In this document: in pieces, positions 23,037-29,527 of the stretch | How the letters are laid out: every line of letters begins with the position of its first letter | Position numbering within the stretch: the stretch's first letter is position 1 | IMG/VR virus record: IMGVR_UViG_3300000151_000005 | Coordinates: 1 to 31,469 of that record | Reading direction: 5' to 3' (one strand) | Length of the DNA: 31,469 nt | Source of the DNA: a virus | Made by a program: the position numbers and the translations under genes | Notes under the pieces: generated by a model | What the model was told of the DNA's origin: nothing | The model's input: only the letters and a program-made list of their open reading frames with translations | Database searches by the model: none

Positions 23037-23562
23037 ACATTTCTTCTTTCTTAAAAAACTCTTTGACTAAGTTACTTGCCATTTTATGAAGTTTACTATC
23101 TCCTTCTTTAAGCACTGTAAGCAATCGTTCCTTCTCTGCCATGTATACTCTAGCGAAACCCTCATCAGCACCAACTATAGAAGATGTGTTATCTATCAGG
23201 TCAGAAAGCTTTATAGTCTTAGCACTTGCAGAAGACACCGCTGTGTGCTTGAAATCCATTTCCTTTCTCATCCTCCTGTTACCATCTTCTGGTTTTGATA
23301 CGTCAGTTAGATCAGCAACTAGAGAACCTATGAACAAACCGAACTCTCTCACTATCTCCTCTATAGTAACGTCAGTATCCTCTACAACGTCATGGAGTAG
23401 TGCTGCAGCTTCCATTCTCTTATCATCACTAACTTTAGCCACTAATCTAGCAACAGCTATAGTATGGTTGATGTAAGGCTCTCCAGTGTACTTTCGTACT
23501 TGTCCGTCATGAGCTTTAGTAGCAAACTTCAAAGCTTTCTTTACTATGTCTTTTCTTTTCAT
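23023..23562 (-). CDS. Mesh1/SpoT-type HD-domain (p)ppGpp hydrolase
   Basis: A 179-residue protein that is one HD hydrolase domain. Motifs follow Mesh1/SpoT: ATKAHDGQVRKYTGEPYINH (residues 14-33; H18, H33), AALLHDVVEDTDVT (H57, D58, E61) and KLSDLIDN (118-125). There is no synthetase or regulatory domain, as in small alarmone hydrolases. It would degrade (p)ppGpp or a related nucleotide made by the host during starvation or phage defence. ATGA overlap with the upstream zinc protein places it in the operon started at 24277-24305. Substrate is inferred from the family; other HD nucleotidases are possible. Confidence 0.8.
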   Translation of the reverse strand: MKRKDIVKKALKFATKAHDGQVRKYTGEPYINHTIAVARLVAKVSDDKRMEAAALLHDVVEDTDVTIEEIVREFGLFIGSLVADLTDVSKPEDGNRRMRKEMDFKHTAVSSASAKTIKLSDLIDNTSSIVGADEGFARVYMAEKERLLTVLKEGDSKLHKMASNLVKEFFKKEEMYAQI

Positions 23563-23804
23563 TTAACCACCTCCATTGCTTCATCACTTATCTTTTTTAA
23601 TTCAGGATTTTTCATCCAATTAGTTGAGTTAGGATCACATTTAGAATGCCTGAGTAAGCCCTGTCCTAGTTGAACAACTTTGTCATTCATCTTTCTGAAT
23701 TTTATGACGTTGTGACCATGTTTCTCCTTATCTTTTTTGTACTTATAAATCTCAACTATAGGAGAATCACAGACACAACAGATATGGTCATCAACCTTTG
23801 TCAT
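23559..23804 (-). CDS. Small hypothetical protein with Cys cluster
   Basis: An 81-residue protein beginning MTKVDDHICCVCDSPIVEIY, with CxxC at about 10-12 and a later HSKC (about 52-55) that could complete a zinc site. The middle (FRKMNDKVVQLGQGLLRH) is helical. It is joined by ATGA overlaps to genes on both sides. Function unknown. Confidence 0.6.
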   Translation of the reverse strand: MTKVDDHICCVCDSPIVEIYKYKKDKEKHGHNVIKFRKMNDKVVQLGQGLLRHSKCDPNSTNWMKNPELKKISDEAMEVVK

Positions 23805-24019
23805 ATGTCCTCCATAGCTATTGCAATATCATTGATCAGTATTTGTGCAAAACCACTCTTTGCATTTACGGAAGGATCATCCGCAACCATTTTTGCTACA
23901 ATGCAGTCAGATTCCATTATTCTTTTGAAAACATCATACTCAATTTCTTTCTGGAAAGTTATTGCTAAAGTTCTCTCTTTCCAATCTTCCTTTTTTGGAT
24001 TGTACATTTTTGCTAACAT
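23801..24019 (-). CDS. Small hypothetical protein, paralog of the next gene upstream
   Basis: A 72-residue protein (MLAKMYNPKKEDWKERTLAI ... QKEIEYDVFKRIMESD ...). It aligns along its length with the product of 24023-24238 (NPK...W.ER.L.I.F.KEIE...F.RIM.SD..VA..VAD), so the pair arose by tandem duplication. Starts 8 bases after GGAG and ends in an ATGA overlap. No known domain recognised. Confidence 0.65.
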   Translation of the reverse strand: MLAKMYNPKKEDWKERTLAITFQKEIEYDVFKRIMESDCIVAKMVADDPSVNAKSGFAQILINDIAIAMEDI

Positions 24020-24022
24020 AAT

Positions 24023-24238
24023 TTATTCTCCTTTTAAAGTTTCACAAACTTGATCTAATAAATGTTGTACTTCCTCTGTCGTTGTTTCGAATGTATCTGT
24101 GTCTGCTACAAAGTCGGCTACCACATAATCTGACTGCATAATTCTCTCGAAGATCATCATCTCAATTTCTTTTTCGAAGACAATAGTTAATGATCTTTCT
24201 AACCATCCACTCTTTGGATTATCTACAGTTGTCTTAAT
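24023..24238 (-). CDS. Small hypothetical protein with probable AUU start; tandem paralog
   Basis: The frame is open upstream to 24286, but an ATG there would lie inside the promoter -10 box. A strong AGGAG (24250-24246) sits seven bases before an in-frame ATT (24238-24236), and from that codon the protein (IKTTVDNPKSGWLERSLTIV ...) has the same six residues before NPK as its ATG-started paralog. No ATG, GTG or TTG occurs nearby. AUU initiation, known for infC, is therefore likely. 71 residues; function unknown. Confidence 0.65.
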   Translation of the reverse strand: MKTTVDNPKSGWLERSLTIVFEKEIEMMIFERIMQSDYVVADFVADTDTFETTTEEVQHLLDQVCETLKGE

Positions 24239-24276
24239 ACTGATTCTCCTTTCAATAAGATTTAAATTATGAGTAC

Positions 24277-24305
24277 AGTATATCAAATTCTTAATACTTT
24301 GTCAA
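24277..24305 (-). promoter_or_regulatory. Near-consensus sigma-70 promoter
   Basis: Minus strand TTGACA (24305-24300), 17-nt spacer, TATACT (24282-24277). Start near 24270 gives a leader of about 32 nt to the AUU-start gene. It would drive the small genes, the HD hydrolase, tRNAs and polymerase. Confidence 0.85.
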
Positions 24306-24318
24306 GAAGAAAATAAAT

Positions 24319-25284
24319 TTATTTTATCATTTCCAAAAGTTCTTCTCTAGGATAATTGTCAGGGTCTTTACCGGACTCAAGAACAAGTATCTTCACTTGT
24401 GCATTAACTAGAGGCTTTAAATTTTTAGCTATCTTGTCAGCATCATATAAGGCTTCTCCATCAAGTGCTATCCAAATCTCTTTCCTAATATCCAGTGAAC
24501 AAAGTAATGCCATCTGATCAACTGACATATCTTTTCCGAAGATACCTACAGCCACTCCCTTACCAAATCTTATTGTATCAAACACTCCCTCACATATGAC
24601 AAGACTATCCTGACCTTTTGTAATGTAGTCATAACCATAGAGTAGTTTCCTCATAGATATGATAGCAGTATCGTTACTACAGTTCTTGTACTTTGTCTTA
24701 TCATTAGAAACCGTTCTACCTAAGTAAGAGACAATCTCTCCCTCATAGGTGACAGGAAACATTAATCTGTAACCATACTCTCCCACAACCTCGGCTACAA
24801 TTCCCCATTCAGCTAATTCTTCTGGAGAGTAATTTCTTTCCTTAATAAATTTCAAAAACATTCTATCAAATATAAACTGTTCATCAAGTTCATGCAAATG
24901 GTGAGTAAAAGGAACTTCCAATTTCTTTTTCTCAGGCTTCGCCATCTCCTCAATAGTACTAAATTGTGTTAAGAGTTCCTGCACCTGTTCTTGAAAATTC
25001 TTGCGATCAATTACTTTCTCATACTGTCCATCTTTTATTCTGGTAAAGGCAGAAGTAGTAGAACAGTCCTCAAGTAACATGATCAATTTAACTAGATTAC
25101 CCTGCTCCTCACATTTCCAACAGTTGTATAACTTGGTATCTACATCAATACCCATATGGTAGTTATCATCGCCACAGGAAGGACAGCAGATACCTACACT
25201 ACCCATTCCTATGTTCTCACCCTCTTCCTTAAAGTGTACTTCCTGAGAGGTGAGGTACTCTCTAATATCGAAAGGGTTTTTCAA
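24319..25284 (-). CDS. DNA primase (CHC2-type zinc finger plus Toprim)
   Basis: A 321-residue primase. TTG 25284 is chosen because AAGGAG lies six bases upstream and a longer version would cross tRNA-His. The N-terminus has the zinc finger CCPSCGDDNYHMGIDV...YNCWKCEEQGN (CxxC, 22 residues, CxxC). The middle is LMFPVTYEGEIVSYLGRTV, the phage primase core. Toprim motifs are LVICEGVFDTI (Glu) and IWIALDGEALYDA (DxE). It makes RNA primers for the polymerase. A helicase domain is absent, so priming and unwinding are on separate proteins (helicase at 26357-27691). Confidence 0.9.
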   Translation of the reverse strand: MKNPFDIREYLTSQEVHFKEEGENIGMGSVGICCPSCGDDNYHMGIDVDTKLYNCWKCEEQGNLVKLIMLLEDCSTTSAFTRIKDGQYEKVIDRKNFQEQVQELLTQFSTIEEMAKPEKKKLEVPFTHHLHELDEQFIFDRMFLKFIKERNYSPEELAEWGIVAEVVGEYGYRLMFPVTYEGEIVSYLGRTVSNDKTKYKNCSNDTAIISMRKLLYGYDYITKGQDSLVICEGVFDTIRFGKGVAVGIFGKDMSVDQMALLCSLDIRKEIWIALDGEALYDADKIAKNLKPLVNAQVKILVLESGKDPDNYPREELLEMIK

Positions 25285-25307
25285 GTTATTCTCCTTAAAA
25301 ATAAAAA

Positions 25308-25385
25308 TGGGGTAGATAGTGGGATTTGCACCCACAGCCACTCGGTTCACAGCCAAGTAATCTAACTAATTGATATATATCTACC
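25308..25385 (-). tRNA. tRNA-His (GUG), CCA encoded
   Basis: Acceptor GTAGATA/TATCTAC with an extra G-1 opposite C73, the identity element of tRNA-His. Anticodon stem CTTGG/CCGAG with loop CTGTGAA (anticodon GTG), T arm GTGGG/CCCAC, CCA in the gene. Confidence 0.88.
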
Positions 25386-25395
25386 ATAAATAAAA

Positions 25396-25468
25396 TGCTT
25401 CCGAAGAGACTCGAACCTAGACCTAACGAATTAGAAGTCCGTTGCTCTTCCAATTAAGCTATGAACAC
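25396..25468 (-). tRNA. tRNA-Arg (UCU), weakened acceptor and T stem
   Basis: D stem GCTT/GAGC and anticodon stem ACGGA/TTCGT with loop CTTCTAA (anticodon TCT) are good. The T loop TTCGAGT is canonical, but only two of five T-stem pairs form, and the acceptor has mismatches at 3-70 and 7-66. CCA not encoded. Its first base directly follows the stop codon of the upstream gene. Confidence 0.75.
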
Positions 25469-25956
25469 TTATTTTTTATACACTTGTATCTTATAATTTT
25501 CACTAGATACATTTTGATCATTCTCTGAGATTCCCAAAATCCTGAAGAGCGTATCTGAATAGATTGTTATATCATATGCATGAGGATATTCTATCTTAAG
25601 TTTCTCAATCAAATCCTCTTTAATAGTTTTTGGTTTTACTGGTTTTGCCTTTTCCTTAACTAACAATTTTTCCATGAACTCAATCATTTCTATTGCTGCT
25701 TTTTGCTTTTCTACAATCATATGATCCTGCACAGTTACATATTTCTTAAAAAGAGAATCATATGTGTCACATCCCTGACCTTCTATATACAACGGACACT
25801 GAGCACAACCAGTAGCAGGATCATCACCCTCCCAATCCTCATAAAAGAATACCCTACACAACGCACAATCTTTTCCTGATGGAAATTCTCTATTTTTTAA
25901 TATGTCTGTTTTCCAATGATCAATACTTTTTTCTAATGCTTCAATTGTTTTACTCA
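25469..25956 (-). CDS. Cysteine-rich hypothetical protein (zinc-binding)
   Basis: ATG 25956 is chosen: AAAGGAG lies just upstream and any longer form would cross tRNA-Lys. The 162-residue protein begins MSKTIEALEKSIDHWKTD and has GKDCALCRVFFYEDW...TGCAQCPLYIEGQGCDTY, five cysteines in a pattern that recurs in unassigned phage proteins (S.xHW then C.LC, C..CP, C). A helical middle (IEMIEFMEKLLVKEKAK) precedes the tail. Likely metal-binding; function unknown. Confidence 0.65.
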
Positions 25957-25984
25957 TAACTCTCCTTTGGTTAAGGTTAAAATG

Positions 25985-26055
25985 TTCCCCCGAAAAGAAT
26001 CGAACTTTTATTGATGGGTTAAAAACCCACTGTTCTGCCATTGAACTACGAGAGA
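25985..26055 (-). tRNA. tRNA-Lys (UUU)
   Basis: Acceptor TCTCTCG/CGGGGGA (all pairs, two G-U), anticodon stem GTGGG/CCCAT with loop TTTTTAA (anticodon TTT), T stem AAAAG/CTTTT with TTCGATT, discriminator A; CCA not encoded. Confidence 0.88.
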
Positions 26056-26060
26056 TTAAA

Positions 26061-26123
26061 TGGTCAGGGGTAGAGGAATTGAACCTCCATCAGGTGCGAC
26101 CCGATTTACCATTTATCCCCCTG
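26061..26123 (-). pseudogene. Truncated tRNA-like element (60 nt plus CCA)
   Basis: Acceptor CAGGGG/CCCCTG, a normal T arm (GGAGG TTCAATT CCTCT) and an encoded ACCA end are present, but only 60 nt lie between the ends. A 3-bp D arm with AAATGGTAA loop and a GGT-CGC-ACC hairpin, or a D-less form with loop GTCGCAC, are the only options; no normal anticodon arm with variable loop fits. Best read as a tRNA gene that lost about 12 nt. Confidence 0.5.
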
Positions 26124-26131
26124 TTAATAAA

Positions 26132-26204
26132 TACCTCAGACAGGATTCGAACCTGTAGAATTTAGGTTCTAAACCTAACATGTATGCCATTCCATCACTG
26201 AGGC
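26132..26204 (-). tRNA. tRNA with UAG anticodon (Leu), class I variable loop
   Basis: Acceptor GCCTCAG/CTGAGGT (G1-U72 wobble), anticodon stem TTAGG/CCTAA with loop TTTAGAA (anticodon TAG), T stem ACAGG/CCTGT with TTCGAAT, A73. The variable loop is only ATTCT (5 nt), whereas bacterial tRNA-Leu normally has a long variable arm. CCA not encoded. Confidence 0.82.
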
Positions 26205-26212
26205 TTTGAAAA

Positions 26213-26283
26213 TCTGTGTAGGATGAATCGAACATCCTCTAAATGCTCCCAAAGCAATCGTGCTACCGTTACACTACACACAG
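26213..26283 (-). tRNA. tRNA-Pro (UGG)
   Basis: Acceptor CTGTGTG/TACACAG, D stem GTGT/GCAC, anticodon stem ATTGC/GCATT (one U-U mismatch) with loop TTTGGGA (anticodon TGG), T stem GGATG/CATCC with TTCGATT, A73; CCA not encoded. First gene after the promoter at 26308-26335. Confidence 0.88.
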
Positions 26284-26307
26284 TTATTAAATTTTAATTA
26301 TGTATAC

Positions 26308-26335
26308 ATTATAGCATAATATAAGATAATGTCAA
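26308..26335 (-). promoter_or_regulatory. Consensus sigma-70 promoter for the tRNA run
   Basis: Minus strand TTGACA (26335-26330), 16-nt spacer, TATAAT (26313-26308): both hexamers perfect. The start (near 26301) lies about 18 nt before tRNA-Pro, so the first transcript product is tRNA. Confidence 0.9.
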
Positions 26336-26356
26336 GTAAAAAATAAAAAAAGTTTT

Positions 26357-27691
26357 CTAATCATCCTCATTTCCTATAATTTCCTCATCTTCCAAGCAGA
26401 AAGCTCCTACGTCAAGTGCTTGTATCATTGACACACTCCAGTACTTCTGACCTTCTCTCACTTTAGCTGCGAAGAGTCTCATAACATTATTCCTTCTCTC
26501 TTCCTCTGTCTGGTTAAGTGACATCACTACGTCAGCTATCTTTGCCTTACCTATACTCCCAGAGGTCTGTCTCAGTCCTACTCTCCTAGCATCAATAGCA
26601 TCTCTCGTACCCTGTGTTGCACTCACTACACTGATGTTCCTCTCCTTTGCTAAACCTCTTAAGTTTGTGAACACATCATCTATCTCATGAATCTTCTCTT
26701 TAAATGTTCTGTCTGCTGCAAGTAAGTCTGCGTAGTCAACAAATATAATATCGGGAGCAAAGCCACTAATCTCAAGTTGATTAAGGTGAGCGTGAATTCC
26801 TCCTACTGTGAACTTACCTTCAATACCTTCTTTAACAATCATCTTACCATTTCTTTTCTTATAGAATTCTTTTGACTTCTTAAATAGTTTTGAATCAGTG
26901 TTAAGAATTTCTCTGTCAGCAAAGTTATGAGATGTACCGTCAGCAAACGTCACCATCAGATCATCGTTAGAACTGAACTCTCTTTTCATTCCTGACATAG
27001 ACATACCCAATCTCTTCATGTAGTTCTTGGTAATCATTTCAAGAGTGTAGACTACTATATTCTTACCTTGAAGTAAAGCACTCATAGCTCCGTCAATCAA
27101 AGCCCATGACTTACCTACGTTAGTCGCACCAAGCCAAAGAAATAATTCTGATCTGCAGTAACCATGAATCTTAGCATCAATAGTATTGATCCCTGTTCTG
27201 CAAACTACATCCAGATCATCATCACCTGTGTGAATGAAATCCCAGAAATCCATTCCAGTATCATAAACATTTAACTCAGTATTGAATGCTTCCAGAATAG
27301 TTTGCTTAACTTCTTTATACTTCTTTGCCTTAATTAACTCTGCTGATCTTAAGACTGCTGCTGTCAACTGTTGATACTGAATCCATTCAATCAATTGAGA
27401 TACGACATACTTCTTATTGAGGTCAATGGTCTTAATCTTCTTTAAATATAGCCGATAGAGTTTTGCTTCCTTAGACCTTTCATCAGATGCTTTGATGAAG
27501 TCTTTGAAATCATCTTTAGGAGCATCCTTAAACTCATCATAATAACTGTACAGCATAGAGCACAAATCTTTTCGAATCATTCCGTCAAAGAGATTCGTAG
27601 AGATACTGGTTCTGCATAACGTCAAGAAATTCTTATCTTGAAGTAACAGTTTTATTATACTATCCTGTATGTAGTCAGTTATTTTTTCCAT
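26357..27691 (-). CDS. DnaB-like replicative helicase
   Basis: A 444-residue helicase. The start is taken as ATG 27691, which overlaps the upstream TAA (TAATG); a TTG at 27739 lies deep in the upstream gene without support. The C-terminal RecA-like domain has Walker A LWLGATNVGKSWAL, the DnaB-type VVYTLEMITKN motif, Walker B DIIFVDYADLL and the later VSATQGTRDAI and AAKVREGQKYW segments. The N-terminal 150 residues are helical. It should unwind the fork 5' to 3' as a hexamer and be loaded by the initiator encoded just upstream. No separate helicase loader was recognised. Confidence 0.88.
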   Translation of the reverse strand: MEKITDYIQDSIIKLLLQDKNFLTLCRTSISTNLFDGMIRKDLCSMLYSYYDEFKDAPKDDFKDFIKASDERSKEAKLYRLYLKKIKTIDLNKKYVVSQLIEWIQYQQLTAAVLRSAELIKAKKYKEVKQTILEAFNTELNVYDTGMDFWDFIHTGDDDLDVVCRTGINTIDAKIHGYCRSELFLWLGATNVGKSWALIDGAMSALLQGKNIVVYTLEMITKNYMKRLGMSMSGMKREFSSNDDLMVTFADGTSHNFADREILNTDSKLFKKSKEFYKKRNGKMIVKEGIEGKFTVGGIHAHLNQLEISGFAPDIIFVDYADLLAADRTFKEKIHEIDDVFTNLRGLAKERNISVVSATQGTRDAIDARRVGLRQTSGSIGKAKIADVVMSLNQTEEERRNNVMRLFAAKVREGQKYWSVSMIQALDVGAFCLEDEEIIGNEDD

Positions 27692-27891
27692 TAAGTTATA
27701 TGCCTTATTACTCTTATTTCTCTCCCACACCTTTGACAATCTAAAGCATCCGTTTCTACATCTTGATAAAGAACATCCTTAAATTGAAAAGCACTATAAA
27801 ACTCTAAAGTATTAATATAATAATTATGCTCCTCACAGAAAGGACATCTGTACATAATTGCTTCCTCTGGTTCTACCACTGGAATTGTCAT
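27691..27891 (-). CDS. Small zinc-ribbon protein
   Basis: A 66-residue protein with two CxxC knuckles: MYRCPFCEEHN (about 16-19) and ALDCQRCGREIR (about 52-55), separated by a hydrophobic strand region. This is a zinc-ribbon pattern. It is coupled to the initiator gene by an ATGA overlap and to the helicase by TAATG, so it may adapt initiator to helicase; that role is inference. Confidence 0.7.
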   Translation of the reverse strand: MTIPVVEPEEAIMYRCPFCEEHNYYINTLEFYSAFQFKDVLYQDVETDALDCQRCGREIRVIRHIT

Positions 27892-29057
27892 TTCACACCA
27901 CTCTCCTTTCTAAATATTACAATTTCATCTCTAATTTCTTTCAGATCAAAATACTCATTCCTCTGTTCTGGAGTTCCTGTAAACAATTCGTGACAATTAT
28001 CAAATATGTGCCTTTTAATCTCTTCCAGATACCACTTAAATTTCTTTTTCTCTACTGCTTGCTGTATTTTAACTTCATTAGATACTTTCTTACTCTTTAA
28101 TTGTAGCATAGGATTATCTACCCAAAACTGTTCCCAAATCTCAATACCATTCTCAGTAATCAATTGATTAGGATTTGGTGCTTTCTCCCAATAATACTTA
28201 TGCTTACTCGTTTCATCTGATTCAAAGAACACATTCCTATAATATGACTTAACTAAACCTCTATATGTCTGAACTCTGTTAGGAGTCTGCTTATCCCAGA
28301 CCAAGAGAAAAGTAGTGAGTGACTTAAAGAACTTCTCATTCTTACCACCAAGTAAGTTATCTTTATAAGTAGTCTGAACAGGTCTGCCATAATCTCGTTC
28401 CAACATAGCTATAAATGATTTCTTAGTTTGAGCTAACTTTTCAAAATAGGAACTGCTATCTTTCATATCTCCAACGTACTCATAATTGTATTTATCACAA
28501 GGTTTTTTGGTGAGGTCAGGATTTTCCTGTTCTGTTGATTCTCTTAAAGAGTTGATTCTCTTAGGAGCTTCCTCATTGGCTTCAAACCCTTTACCTGTCT
28601 GCCTTGAAGACGTTTTACAACCTTTATTTTGGGGATGGTTATCCCCATTTTCATGATTTTCGGGGATGGTTATCCCCATTTCCTCTTTATTTCGGGGATG
28701 GTTATCCCCATTTTCCATTCCCATTTTTAGGTCTGCATCTTTGAATCCAGTGTTAATCCATTTATGCCAAGTGAAAATATACTCTGTTGGAACACCATTT
28801 TTTTTGGGTTTTATTTTTATTAGTCCATTGTCCTCCAATTTTATTAGTATTTTTCTGACAGTGTTTTCCTTTAAACCAACTTCTTCGGCTAATGTTTCTC
28901 GTTTTGGGAAAGCTTTCCCATTTTTTCCTGCATATTGGCACAGCCTACTAAAAATCATTTTATCATTCCCATTTATTTCAGTTCTCTTCATTAACCAGTT
29001 AGGCATGACAGCACCAAAAAATAAATTGAAAGGCTTATATTCTTCTCCTATAATCAT
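27888..29057 (-). CDS. Replication initiator (lambda O-like, winged helix) with internal origin repeats
   Basis: A 389-residue protein. The N-terminal 100 residues are a winged helix-turn-helix (NDKMIFSRLCQYAGKNGKAF, PKRETLAEEVGLKENTVRKI, LIKLEDNGLIKIKPKK), like O-type initiators. A hydrophilic linker (about 110-170) is encoded by DNA with three 16-bp palindromic repeats. The C-terminal part (KSFIAMLERDYGRPVQTTYK; WDKQTPNRVQTYRGLVKSYY; EEIKRHIFDNCHELF) probably contacts the helicase. As in lambda O, the gene carries what looks like its own binding sites. ATGA overlaps join it to genes on both sides. Confidence 0.8.
   Translation of the reverse strand: MIIGEEYKPFNLFFGAVMPNWLMKRTEINGNDKMIFSRLCQYAGKNGKAFPKRETLAEEVGLKENTVRKILIKLEDNGLIKIKPKKNGVPTEYIFTWHKWINTGFKDADLKMGMENGDNHPRNKEEMGITIPENHENGDNHPQNKGCKTSSRQTGKGFEANEEAPKRINSLRESTEQENPDLTKKPCDKYNYEYVGDMKDSSSYFEKLAQTKKSFIAMLERDYGRPVQTTYKDNLLGGKNEKFFKSLTTFLLVWDKQTPNRVQTYRGLVKSYYRNVFFESDETSKHKYYWEKAPNPNQLITENGIEIWEQFWVDNPMLQLKSKKVSNEVKIQQAVEKKKFKWYLEEIKRHIFDNCHELFTGTPEQRNEYFDLKEIRDEIVIFRKESGVK
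28631..28709. repeat. Three 16-bp palindromic iterons, probable replication origin
   Basis: GGGGATGGTTATCCCC occurs identically at 28631-28646, 28662-28677 and 28694-28709, spaced 31 and 32 bp (about three helical turns). Each is GGGGAT/ATCCCC around a GGTT centre. The copies are read in two different codon frames within the initiator gene (GDNHP twice, MGITIPE once), so DNA rather than protein sequence is conserved. AT-rich DNA lies at 28790-28860. Confidence 0.75.
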
Positions 29058-29401
29058 AGTACACCTTCCACTTCAAAATCTAGCATATGATAGAATATTT
29101 TCCCCTCTATTTTTTCAACTTCTACTACCCCAAGAGATTTTAGTTTGTTTAAGCTTTTCTTAAATACTTCTAGGGATAAGCCTACCCAATGACACATTTC
29201 ATCTTGTGATGATGCATGTTCTATTTCTAAAGATTTAGACATTTCCTCATATTCCAAATCTTGCAGAAGAGCAAGAAATACCATTTTATCTCTAGGGGAA
29301 AGATTCTTTGACTTGGCAAGCCATCTAGGGAATATCATTGGGGAAAGAAAATCTTGTGAGATTACTTGCCCTACTTCTCCTCTACATTCACTGAATTTCA
29401 T
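29054..29401 (-). CDS. Winged-helix protein, possible second initiation factor or regulator
   Basis: A 115-residue protein with the same layout as the N-terminus of the downstream initiator: MIFPRWLAKSKNLSPRDKMV then FLALLQDLEYEEM, DEMCHWVGLSLEVFKKSLNK and LKSLGVVEVEKIEGKIFY, a winged helix-turn-helix with wing. It may bind the iterons or act as a regulator or co-initiator. Start ATG 29401 follows GGAG; it is the first gene after the structured leader RNA and ends in an ATGA overlap with the initiator. Confidence 0.65.
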   Translation of the reverse strand: MKFSECRGEVGQVISQDFLSPMIFPRWLAKSKNLSPRDKMVFLALLQDLEYEEMSKSLEIEHASSQDEMCHWVGLSLEVFKKSLNKLKSLGVVEVEKIEGKIFYHMLDFEVEGVL

Positions 29402-29414
29402 TAAATTACTCCAT

Positions 29415-29477
29415 AAAAAAATGCCAAGATAAGTGAACCCTCTCCGTGCGAACAGTTATGGTTCCTTACCTTGGCAT
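29415..29477 (-). terminator. Rho-independent terminator hairpin in the leader
   Basis: ATGCCAAG (29477-29470) pairs with CTTGGCAT (29428-29421), continuing as GTAAG with a G-U, one bulged A (29434), then GAACC with GGTTC, for 18 bp in all, followed by seven U. It lies between the promoter and the first gene, so it must be read through for the initiator genes to be expressed from this promoter. Confidence 0.85.
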
Positions 29478-29521
29478 GTATCAAGATATCTTATAGTTCG
29501 CACGCAGTTATATTTTTCTAA
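29415..29521 (-). ncRNA. Promoter-driven pseudoknotted RNA (attenuator leader or small RNA)
   Basis: From the predicted start (about 29521) to the U-tract (29421-29415) lies about 107 nt with no gene. It contains an 18-bp terminator hairpin whose 20-nt apical loop has GTTCGCACG (29453-29445), perfectly complementary to CGTGCGAAC (29504-29496) near the 5' end. The two pairings cross, so they form a pseudoknot or compete. A 10-nt palindrome AAGATATCTT lies between. ATAACTG occurs twice, just before each partner. Confidence 0.75.
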
Positions 29522-29527
29522 GACTCT

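Noticed and set aside
25285-25356. Upstream extension of the primase to 25356
   Set aside because: It crosses tRNA-His; TTG 25284 has AAGGAG six bases upstream and fits primase N-termini.
25957-26041. Upstream extension of the Cys-rich gene to 26041
   Set aside because: It would run through the tRNA-Lys gene; ATG 25956 has a strong AAAGGAG site.
27692-27739. TTG start for the helicase at 27739
   Set aside because: It lies inside the zinc-ribbon gene without a ribosome site; ATG 27691 in TAATG is better coupled.
28631-28709. CRISPR-like array at the three GGGGATGGTTATCCCC repeats
   Set aside because: Only three short palindromes with 15-16 nt between them, inside a coding gene; iterons explain them better.
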